Positions 42,996 through 51,027 of a DNA stretch of 64,000 nt are shown here, one piece after another. The stretch comes from Burkholderia diffusa (lineage in GTDB: Bacteria; Pseudomonadota; Gammaproteobacteria; Burkholderiales; Burkholderiaceae). Where the stretch lies: the NCBI RefSeq assembly GCF_902499115.1, contig NZ_CABVPN010000001.1, forward strand, positions 124,001-188,000. The letters run 5' to 3'. Below the pieces are notes generated by a model. The model did no database searches. It was not told where the DNA came from and saw only the letters and a program-made list of their open reading frames with translations. Numbering within the stretch: position 1 is the first letter of the stretch; each line of letters starts with the position of its first letter. The position numbers and the translations under genes were made by a program.

Positions 42996-44045
42996 ATGAC
43001 ACCCCCATCCGCCGCATCCCAGCCCGACGCCCGTCTCGACGCCCTGACCGCGTGGCTGCGCCCGCTCGCCGAGCGCTTCGCCCTCGACCTGTCGACCCTC
43101 GCACCCGCGTCGTCGGACGCCAGTTTCCGCCGCTATTTCCGGCTCGCATCGGCCACGAGCCCCGGCGGCTCGCTGGTCGCGGTCGACGCGCCGCCGCCCG
43201 AGAAGTGTCGCGAATTCGTTCAGGTCGCGCAGTTGCTCGCCGCGGCCGGCGACCACGTGCCGGACGTGCTGGCCCACGATTTCGACGCGGGCTTCATGCT
43301 CGTGACCGACCTCGGCCGCACGGCGTACATCTCGGTGCTCGATCCGGCCGACCCGGTCGCGGCGCGCCCGCTGATGCGCGACGCGCTCGACGCACTGATC
43401 CGCTTCCAGCTGAGCTCGAAGCCCGACGTGCTGCCGCCGTTCGACGAGGCATTCCTGCGCCGCGAGATGGAGCTGCTGCCCGAATGGTTCGTCGGCCGGC
43501 ACCTCGGCAAGCCCGTCACCGACGCGATGCGCGGCACGCTCGACCGCACCTTCGCGCTGCTGGTCGCGAGCGCCCATGCGCAGCCGCAGGGCTTCATGCT
43601 GCGCGATTTCATGCCGCGCAACCTGATGGTCTGCGAGCCGAACCCCGGCGTGCTCGACTTCCAGGACGCCGTGTACGGGCCGCTGACGTACGACGTCGTG
43701 TCGCTGCTGCGCGACGCGTTCATCAGCTGGGACGAGGAGTTCGAGCTCGACTGCTTCGCGTATTACTGGGAAAAGGCGAAGAAGGCCGGCCTGCCGGTCG
43801 ATCCGGACTTCGGCGAGTTCTACCGCCAGCTCGAGTGGATGGGGCTGCAGCGCCACATCAAGATCCTCGGCCTGTTCGCACGGATCAACTACCGCGACGG
43901 CAAGCCGCATTACCTGAACGACCTGCCGCGCTTCCTCGCGTATGCGCGCAAGGTCGCGCTGCGCTACCGCCCGCTCGTGCCGTTCGCGAAGCTGCTCGAC
44001 GAGCTCGAGGGCAAGGGCGCGGCCGACGTCGGCTATACGTTCTGA
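42996..44045 (+). CDS. amgK: N-acetylmuramate/N-acetylglucosamine kinase (AmgK-like)
   Basis: The 349-residue protein is an aminoglycoside-phosphotransferase-fold kinase with DASFRRYFRL in the ATP lobe, the catalytic loop LRDFMPRNLM (Asp204, Asn209) and the metal motif LDFQDAVYG (Asp221). AmgK phosphorylates MurNAc and GlcNAc at the anomeric position, feeding recycled peptidoglycan sugars to MurU, whose gene follows 22 bp later. The position two residues before the catalytic Asp, usually His in this fold, is Leu202. The pair amgK-murU next to lptD is conserved in pseudomonads and Burkholderia. A TATTAT box about 35 bp upstream (42958) may belong to its promoter. Confidence 0.92.
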   Translation: MTPPSAASQPDARLDALTAWLRPLAERFALDLSTLAPASSDASFRRYFRLASATSPGGSLVAVDAPPPEKCREFVQVAQLLAAAGDHVPDVLAHDFDAGFMLVTDLGRTAYISVLDPADPVAARPLMRDALDALIRFQLSSKPDVLPPFDEAFLRREMELLPEWFVGRHLGKPVTDAMRGTLDRTFALLVASAHAQPQGFMLRDFMPRNLMVCEPNPGVLDFQDAVYGPLTYDVVSLLRDAFISWDEEFELDCFAYYWEKAKKAGLPVDPDFGEFYRQLEWMGLQRHIKILGLFARINYRDGKPHYLNDLPRFLAYARKVALRYRPLVPFAKLLDELEGKGAADVGYTF

Positions 44046-44067
44046 CCGCCCTCACATTCAGCCGAAC

Positions 44068-44790
44068 ATGAGCACTACCCTGACCACGGCGATGATCTTC
44101 GCCGCCGGACGCGGCGAACGGATGCGCCCGCTGACCGACACCCGCCCGAAGCCGCTGCTCGAAGTCGGCGGCAAGCCGCTGATCGTCTGGCAGATCGAGG
44201 CGCTCGCGCGCGCGGGCATCGAGACGATCGTGATCAACCACGCGTGGCTCGGCGAACAGCTCGAGGCAACGCTCGGCGACGGCTCGCGCTGGGGCGTGCG
44301 GCTCGCGTATTCGGCCGAAGGCGACGCGCTGGAAACCGCCGGCGGCATCGCGCAGGCGCTGCCGCTGCTCGAGCGCGACGGCCGGCCGACGGTGTTCGCG
44401 GCGGTCGCGGGCGATGTTTACTGCGCATTCGACTACCGGACGCTCGCCGCCCACGCTGCGAGGATGGCCGAGCTCGACGCGCCCGCGATGCATCTCGTGA
44501 TGGTGCCGAACCCGCCGTTCCATCCGGACGGCGATTTCGTGCTCCGCGACGACGGCCGGCTGGCGCTCGCCGGCGCGCCGCGTGTCACGTTCGGCAGCAT
44601 CGGCGTGTACGACACGCGGATGTTCCGCGACATCGTGCCCGGCACGCACCGGCCGCTGACGCCGTACTTCAAGGCGACCATCGAGGCCGGCCGCGCGAGC
44701 GGCGAATTGTATGAAGGTATCTGGGAGAACGTCGGCACGCCCGCGCAGCTCGGCGAACTGGATGCGCGGCTGCGCGCCGCCGCAGGCTGA
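44068..44790 (+). CDS. murU: N-acetylmuramate-1-phosphate uridylyltransferase
   Basis: The 240-residue nucleotidyltransferase starts with AMIFAAGRGERMRPLTDTRPKPLLEVGGKPL, the sugar-nucleotide pyrophosphorylase signature. Further blocks are NHAWLGEQL, SAEGDALETAGGI and FEGI-like GIWENVGTPAQL near the end. MurU converts MurNAc-1-phosphate and UTP to UDP-MurNAc, bypassing de novo synthesis and the fosfomycin target MurA. The kinase AmgK is encoded 22 bp upstream. The length matches Pseudomonas MurU (about 223-240), whereas RmlA and GlmU are longer. Confidence 0.94.
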   Translation: MSTTLTTAMIFAAGRGERMRPLTDTRPKPLLEVGGKPLIVWQIEALARAGIETIVINHAWLGEQLEATLGDGSRWGVRLAYSAEGDALETAGGIAQALPLLERDGRPTVFAAVAGDVYCAFDYRTLAAHAARMAELDAPAMHLVMVPNPPFHPDGDFVLRDDGRLALAGAPRVTFGSIGVYDTRMFRDIVPGTHRPLTPYFKATIEAGRASGELYEGIWENVGTPAQLGELDARLRAAAG

Positions 44791-45008
44791 GCTGATTCGC
44801 GGCTGACCGTCGGGCCACCCGGCGCGGCGGCCAAGGGCCCGAAAGGCCGATGACGGCCCGGTCGATCGCCGGGAGGCCGCGCCTGGATCAAACGCCGCGA
44901 ACGCTGCGCCGCAGCGCCGCAGCGCCGGGCCGTGACGGCGCAACGCCGCCCGATGCCGAGCGGCCGGCGAACGGACCGTTCCAGCACCGCCCGGCGCAAC
45001 ATCCACGC

Positions 45009-46880
45009 TCACGCGGCCTCGGCCGCTTCCCCGCCCGCCGCCGCGCGCTGCTGCTGCAGCGCCCACATCTGCGCATACAGCCCGTCCGCGCGCACGAGTT
45101 CGTCGTGCGTGCCGCGCTCGACGATCCGCCCGTGGTCCATCACGAGAATCTGCTGCGCATGCACGACCGTCGACAGCCGGTGCGCGATCACGAGCGTCGT
45201 GCGGTGCCGCGCGATCTGGTCGAGTTCGTGCTGGATCGCACGCTCCGAGCGCGAATCGAGCGCCGACGTCGCCTCGTCGAACAGCAGCACAGGCGGATTC
45301 TTCAGCAGCGTGCGCGCGATCGCGACGCGCTGCTTCTCGCCGCCCGACAGCTTGAGCCCACGCTCGCCGACCGGCGTGTCATAGCCCTTCGGCAAGCTCT
45401 CGATGAAGTCGTGGATGTGCGCGGCGCGCGCGGCCGCGATCACTTCGTCTCGGCTCGCGGTCGGCCGGCCATAGGCGATGTTGTAGTAGATCGAGTCGTT
45501 GAACAGCACGGTGTCCTGCGGCACGATCCCGATCGATGCACGCAGCGAGTCCTGCGTGACGTCGCGAATGTCCTGGCCGTCGATCCGGATCGCACCGCCC
45601 GTCTGCCGGTCGAGATCGTAGAAGCGGAACAGCAGCCGCGACAGCGTCGACTTCCCGGAGCCGCTGTGGCCGACCACCGCGGTCGTCGTGCCCGCGTCGA
45701 TCGTAAACGTCACGTCGTGCAGGATCTGCCGCGCCGGCTCGTACGCGAAATTCACGTGCTCGAAACGCACCTGCGCGCCGGCCACCGCGAGCGGCCGCGC
45801 ATCGGGCAGGTCGGCCACTTCCTTCGCCGCCGACAGCAGCCCGAACATGCGGTCCATGTCGGTGAGGCTCTGCTTCAGTTCGCGATAGACGACGCCGAGA
45901 AAGTTCAGCGGAATGTACAGCTGCAGCATGAACGTGTTGATCAGTACGAGATCGCCGAGCGTCAGCTTGCCGGCGAGCACGCCCTGCGTCGCTCGCCACA
46001 GGATGAACACGAGCCCCGTGCCGATGATCGCCTGCTGGCCGAAGTTCAGCACCGACAGCGAATTCTGCGAACGAATCGCGGCCTTGCGGTAGCGCTTCAG
46101 GTTCTCGTCGTAGCGCTGCGCTTCCCACTCCTCGTTGCCGAAATACTTCACCGTCTCGTAGTTGATCAGCGAATCGATCGCCCGCGAGTTGGCGCGCGAA
46201 TCGAGTTCGTTCATCGTGCGGCGGAAATGCGTGCGCCAGTTGGTGACCTTCACCGTGAACACGATGTAGGTGACCAGCGCCGCGAACGTCACGTAGGCGT
46301 AATACGCCTCGTACTTGACCACGAAGAAGCCGAGCACGAGCCCGACCTCGACGAGCGTCGGCAGGATGCTGTACAGCGAATACGAAATCAGCTGCTGGAT
46401 GCCGCGCGTGCCGCGCTCGATGTCGCGCGACATGCCGCCCGTCTGGCGCTCGAGATGGAAGCGCAGCGACAGCCCGTGCAGATGCCGGAACACCTGCAGC
46501 GCGAGCTGGCGCACCGCGCTCTCGGTGACCTTCGAGAACAGGATCTCGCGCAGTTCGGTGAACAGCGACGTCGACAGCCGCACGAGCGCATACGCGACGA
46601 CCAGCAGCCCCACGCCGCCCGCGAGCACGATGCCGGCCGACTGTTCGGCGCGGCCGAGCGCGGTGATCTGCTGGACGTAGGACAGGTGGTCGACGATGCG
46701 CTTCATCACGACCGGCACGCCGAGGTTGGCGACCTTCGCGCCGATCAGGCAGCCGAGCGCGAGCGCGACGCGCCATTTGTAGGTGGTCAGGTACGGCAGC
46801 AACGACCGGATGGTCTGCCAGTCGTTGCGAGGCCCGGTCGAAGCCGGCGCGGGCTCGCCGGAAGCAGGAAATCGGCGCAT
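45009..46880 (-). CDS. ABC exporter, fused permease-ATPase (Atm1/MsbA-like)
   Basis: The 623-residue half-transporter has six membrane helices (about residues 35-330) and a C-terminal ATPase. The ATPase shows VGHSGSGKST (Walker A), LSGGEKQRVAIART (signature) and LLFDEATSALDSRSER (Walker B). The loops LSLRFHLERQTGGMSRDIERGTRGIQ and NYETVKYFGNEEWEAQRYDE are characteristic of the Atm1/HMT1 branch (glutathione-linked iron-sulfur or heavy-metal export) rather than MsbA. It homodimerises in the inner membrane. It is a single-gene unit, convergent with murU and divergent from the thioesterase gene. The natural substrate is inferred from family only. Confidence 0.88.
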   Translation of the reverse strand: MRRFPASGEPAPASTGPRNDWQTIRSLLPYLTTYKWRVALALGCLIGAKVANLGVPVVMKRIVDHLSYVQQITALGRAEQSAGIVLAGGVGLLVVAYALVRLSTSLFTELREILFSKVTESAVRQLALQVFRHLHGLSLRFHLERQTGGMSRDIERGTRGIQQLISYSLYSILPTLVEVGLVLGFFVVKYEAYYAYVTFAALVTYIVFTVKVTNWRTHFRRTMNELDSRANSRAIDSLINYETVKYFGNEEWEAQRYDENLKRYRKAAIRSQNSLSVLNFGQQAIIGTGLVFILWRATQGVLAGKLTLGDLVLINTFMLQLYIPLNFLGVVYRELKQSLTDMDRMFGLLSAAKEVADLPDARPLAVAGAQVRFEHVNFAYEPARQILHDVTFTIDAGTTTAVVGHSGSGKSTLSRLLFRFYDLDRQTGGAIRIDGQDIRDVTQDSLRASIGIVPQDTVLFNDSIYYNIAYGRPTASRDEVIAAARAAHIHDFIESLPKGYDTPVGERGLKLSGGEKQRVAIARTLLKNPPVLLFDEATSALDSRSERAIQHELDQIARHRTTLVIAHRLSTVVHAQQILVMDHGRIVERGTHDELVRADGLYAQMWALQQQRAAAGGEAAEAA

Positions 46881-47040
46881 GGGGGGAAGGATCGGCGGCG
46901 GCGCCAGGCGCGTGCATCGGCGGCCGGCTTGGTCACTTTCTCGTACAATTTGCGAACGTTGTATTGTCGCAGAAGCCGCTTCGCGCCGCTGCCGGCGCCC
47001 TCGCCGGCCGGCCTGCGCGCGGCGGCATGTTTATTACAGG

Positions 47041-47451
47041 ATGAAAGCCCCCGCCATGACCGATTCGACCCTCGAACTCCCGCAAAAGCAACCCGCGCTG
47101 CGTGTCGTCCCGCAACCGCACGACGCGAACGTCCACGGCGACGTGTTCGGCGGCTGGATCATGTCGCAGGTCGACATCGCCGGCTCGATCCCCGCGAGCC
47201 AGCGCGCGAACGGTCGCGTCGCGACGGTCGCGGTCAACTCGTTCGTGTTCAAGCAGCCTGTGTTCGTCGGCGATCTGCTCAGCTTCTACGCGACCATCAT
47301 GCGCACCGGCAACACGTCGATCACGGTCGACGTCGAGGTGTACGCGCAGCGCATGCGCCTGATGGGTGAAATCGTGAAGGTCACCGAAGCAACCCTCACC
47401 TACGTCGCGACCGGCACTGACCGCAAGCCGCGCCAACTGCCGCCGCTCTGA
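47041..47451 (+). CDS. Acyl-CoA thioesterase, YciA type (hotdog fold)
   Basis: The 136-residue protein has the hotdog acyl-CoA hydrolase pattern: VVPQPHDANVHGDVFGGWIMSQVDIAG (catalytic Asp/His region), TVAVNSFVFKQPVFVGDLLSFYA and GNTSITVDVEVYAQR. YciA-like enzymes hydrolyse medium and long acyl-CoA esters in the cytoplasm and form hexamers. The ATG at 47041 is preceded by ACAGG; a second in-frame ATG lies five codons on (47056). Upstream a TACAAT hexamer at 46944 may be part of its promoter. It is a single-gene unit, convergent with the nitrate-reductase-associated gene. Confidence 0.88.
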   Translation: MKAPAMTDSTLELPQKQPALRVVPQPHDANVHGDVFGGWIMSQVDIAGSIPASQRANGRVATVAVNSFVFKQPVFVGDLLSFYATIMRTGNTSITVDVEVYAQRMRLMGEIVKVTEATLTYVATGTDRKPRQLPPL

Positions 47452-47497
47452 CGGGCGAGCGCCGCGCGACGGCGCCCTCCACCGGCCCGCGGCCGCC

Positions 47498-47980
47498 TCA
47501 GTGCGTGGCCGTCAGCCCGAACTCCCGCATCGCGGGCAGGAAATCGTGGTTCAGCTTCGGCTTGCGCGACAGCTTCATCAGCACGTAGCGCTGGAACGGC
47601 GCGAGCCGCTGCCACTGCGCGAGCGCGGGCGCCGGCAGCCCGGCCAGCGCGCTCTGCTGCACAAGCGCGTCCGGCACCGAATCGGTCGCGCGCCAGCTCG
47701 GCTGCTCGTCCGGCTGGAACCACGACGGTTCGAGGTCGGCGTGCGTGCGCAGCATTTCGAACAGCGCGTGATCGAAATTGGGCTCGATCGCGGTGTCGTC
47801 GTCGGCCGGAAAGCGCGCGAGCAGCTTGCGGTCCTCGAGCGGCAGCAGTTGCCACTGCTCCAGCGAAATCCGCAGACCGAAACGGTCGAGATTGAAACGC
47901 ACGATCATCGGGATGTACGTCAGGTTTTCCGACGAATCGTGTTCGAAATTGAATAGCAGCGGTGCGTCGCTGAGTCCCAT
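47498..47980 (-). CDS. Nitrate reductase-associated protein (Nitr_red_assoc family)
   Basis: The 160-residue protein matches a family named for its frequent place beside assimilatory nitrate reductases: LLFNFEHDSSENLTYIPMIVRFNLDRFGLRISLEQWQLLP at the start and VLMKLSRKPKLNHDFLPAMREFGL at the end. It has no cofactor motif, signal peptide or membrane helix. The biochemical role is unknown. It diverges from fdhD, a factor for molybdenum formate dehydrogenase, with 119 bp between them, so the molybdoenzyme link is kept although no nitrate reductase is in the window. Confidence 0.78.
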   Translation of the reverse strand: MGLSDAPLLFNFEHDSSENLTYIPMIVRFNLDRFGLRISLEQWQLLPLEDRKLLARFPADDDTAIEPNFDHALFEMLRTHADLEPSWFQPDEQPSWRATDSVPDALVQQSALAGLPAPALAQWQRLAPFQRYVLMKLSRKPKLNHDFLPAMREFGLTATH

Positions 47981-48099
47981 GGTCGTTACCTGAGTGGCGG
48001 ATGCCGGCGCGGCCGGCCTGCCTGAGGTATTTTAGAACCTCTGCGCGCGAGCGGCGGACACGATCGTCGCCGCCCTGCCTCGAATCAACGGGAGTGCTC

Positions 48100-48924
48100 G
48101 TGAATCCGACTGAAACAGAAGAACCGCGCGGCGCGATCGAGCTGTCCGTGCGCCGCACGCGCGGCGGCGCCGTCGAAACCGCGCACGACTACGTCGGCCA
48201 GGAATGGCCGGTCGCACTGGTCTTCAACGGCATCTCGCACGCGGTGATGATGTGCACGCCGCGCGACCTCGAGGCGTTCGCGGTCGGCTTCGCGATCTCG
48301 GAAGGGATCGTCGAACGCGGCAGCGACATCAAGGACATCGAGGTGATCCTCCACGCCGACGCGTCGCTGCCGCACGCGGAGGTGCATCTGGAGGTCGTCC
48401 AGCAGGCGTTCGCCGCGCTGAAGGACCGCCGCCGCGCGCTCGCGGGGCGCACCGGCTGCGGCGTGTGCGGGATCGAGAGCATCGACCTGCTCGACCTCGC
48501 GCCCGAACGGGTGCCCGATACCGGCTTTCTCGCGCGCCTCGCGCCCGACGCGCTCGCGCGCGCGGCCCACGCGCTGCCGGCGCACCAGGCGCTCACGAGA
48601 CTCACCGGTGGCCTGCATGCGGCCGCGTGGTGCGACGCAACAGGCGCGATCCGGATGGCGTTCGAGGATGTCGGACGCCACAACGCGCTCGACAAGCTGA
48701 TCGGCTCGCTCGTGCTGTCGCGCGCCGACGCGACCGACGGCTTCGTGTTCCTGTCGAGCCGCGCGAGCTACGAGCTCGTGCGCAAGTCGGCGCGGGTCGG
48801 AATCCCGATGGTCGCGACGATCTCCGCGCCGTCGTCGCTCGCGATCGAGATCGCGAAGGCGGCCGGCCTCCGGCTGGTCTGCTTCTGCCGTGAAACCGGC
48901 CACGTCGATTACGGCACGGCCTGA
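48100..48924 (+). CDS. fdhD: Formate dehydrogenase accessory sulfurtransferase
   Basis: The 274-residue protein delivers sulfur from IscS to the molybdenum cofactor of formate dehydrogenase. The persulfide-carrying C-x-x-C loop is GRTGCGVCGIES (Cys120, Cys123), preceded by PRDLEAFAVGFAISEGIV and followed by AFEDVGRHNALDKLIG and FLSSRASYELVRKSARVGIP. It is cytoplasmic. GTG 48100 is chosen because GGAG lies five bases upstream; the open frame extends further 5' without family similarity. It is divergent from the nitrate-reductase-associated gene. No fdh structural genes are in the window. Confidence 0.95.
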   Translation: MNPTETEEPRGAIELSVRRTRGGAVETAHDYVGQEWPVALVFNGISHAVMMCTPRDLEAFAVGFAISEGIVERGSDIKDIEVILHADASLPHAEVHLEVVQQAFAALKDRRRALAGRTGCGVCGIESIDLLDLAPERVPDTGFLARLAPDALARAAHALPAHQALTRLTGGLHAAAWCDATGAIRMAFEDVGRHNALDKLIGSLVLSRADATDGFVFLSSRASYELVRKSARVGIPMVATISAPSSLAIEIAKAAGLRLVCFCRETGHVDYGTA

Positions 48925-48942
48925 TGCCGTCGGGCCGCGCCG

Positions 48943-49710
48943 TCAGTCGAACTGACGGAAATCCGGCTTGCGCTTCTCGAAGAACGCCGTCATCGCCTCG
49001 CGTGCTTCCGGCGCGCGCAGCATCGCGGAGAAGTGGCCGGCTTCCTCGCTCATCCGCGCGGCAACGGCCACGCCTCCCGTCTCCTTCAACAGCGCCTTCG
49101 TCACGCGCAGCGACGACGCCGGCAGCGCCGAGAGTTTCGCGGCCTGCTTCGCCGCGAATGCGTCGAGCTCGGCGGCCGGCAGCACGCGATTGACGATGCC
49201 GATGCGGTGCGCTTCCAGCGCGTCGAAGGCTTCGCCGAGCAGCAGCTTTTCAGCGGCGACCTGATGGCCGGCCAGGCGCGGCAGCAGCACGCTCGACGCG
49301 GCTTCCGGGCACAGCCCGAGCTGCGCGAACGGCAGCGAGAACGCCGCGGTGTCGGCCGCGTAGACGAGATCGCAGTGCAGCAGCATCGTCACGCCGACGC
49401 CAACGGCGATGCCCGGCACCGCCGCGACGATCGGCTTGGTCGCGCTGCTGATCCGCGCGAGAAACTGGAATACCGACGCGTTTTCGTCCTTCGGCGGCGC
49501 CTTCAGGAAATCCTCGAGATCGTTCCCCGCGCTGAAGTTGCCATCGCTGCCGCGCAGCAGGATCACGCGGACCGCCTTGTCCTCCTGCGCGTCGGCGAGC
49601 GCATCGGCCATCGTCTGGTACATCGCCGCCGTCAGCGCGTTCTTTTTCGCCGGGCGCGCGATCGTGATCGTCATCACGCCATCGGCGCGTTCCACTTGAA
49701 TTTCGGCCAC
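48943..49710 (-). CDS. Crotonase-fold enoyl-CoA isomerase/hydratase family protein (ECI2-like)
   Basis: The 255-residue protein has the crotonase fold (FSAGNDLEDFL oxyanion loop, GIAVGVGVTMLLHCDLVYA). The hydratase glutamates are absent: the first position is Thr108 and the second is Phe128. A Glu is instead found in LGLCPEAASS (Glu136), the position used by delta3-delta2-enoyl-CoA isomerases of the ECI2 type. It is therefore more likely an isomerase that lets unsaturated acyl chains enter beta-oxidation. GTG 49710 has AAAGGAG six bases upstream. It follows the thiolase gene, but a terminator lies in the 91-bp gap. Confidence 0.85.
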   Translation of the reverse strand: MAEIQVERADGVMTITIARPAKKNALTAAMYQTMADALADAQEDKAVRVILLRGSDGNFSAGNDLEDFLKAPPKDENASVFQFLARISSATKPIVAAVPGIAVGVGVTMLLHCDLVYAADTAAFSLPFAQLGLCPEAASSVLLPRLAGHQVAAEKLLLGEAFDALEAHRIGIVNRVLPAAELDAFAAKQAAKLSALPASSLRVTKALLKETGGVAVAARMSEEAGHFSAMLRAPEAREAMTAFFEKRKPDFRQFD

Positions 49711-49743
49711 AACCGTCTCCTTTGACTTTCCTCTATCGGAATG

Positions 49744-49779
49744 AAAAAACGGTGCGCGAGCTCGTGGCCCGCGCACCGT
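49744..49779 (-). terminator. Intrinsic terminator after the thiolase gene
   Basis: On the minus strand a 10-bp stem (49749-49758 with 49770-49779) and 11-nt loop runs into TTTTTTC. It lies 23 bp after the thiolase stop and upstream of the crotonase start, so the latter needs readthrough or its own promoter. Confidence 0.85.
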
Positions 49780-49801
49780 CGTCGCTCTTGTCCCGCCCCG
49801 C

Positions 49802-51001
<1,200 letters not shown>

Positions 51002-51027
51002 TTCAGACTCCTTGCCTTGTCGCTCGC

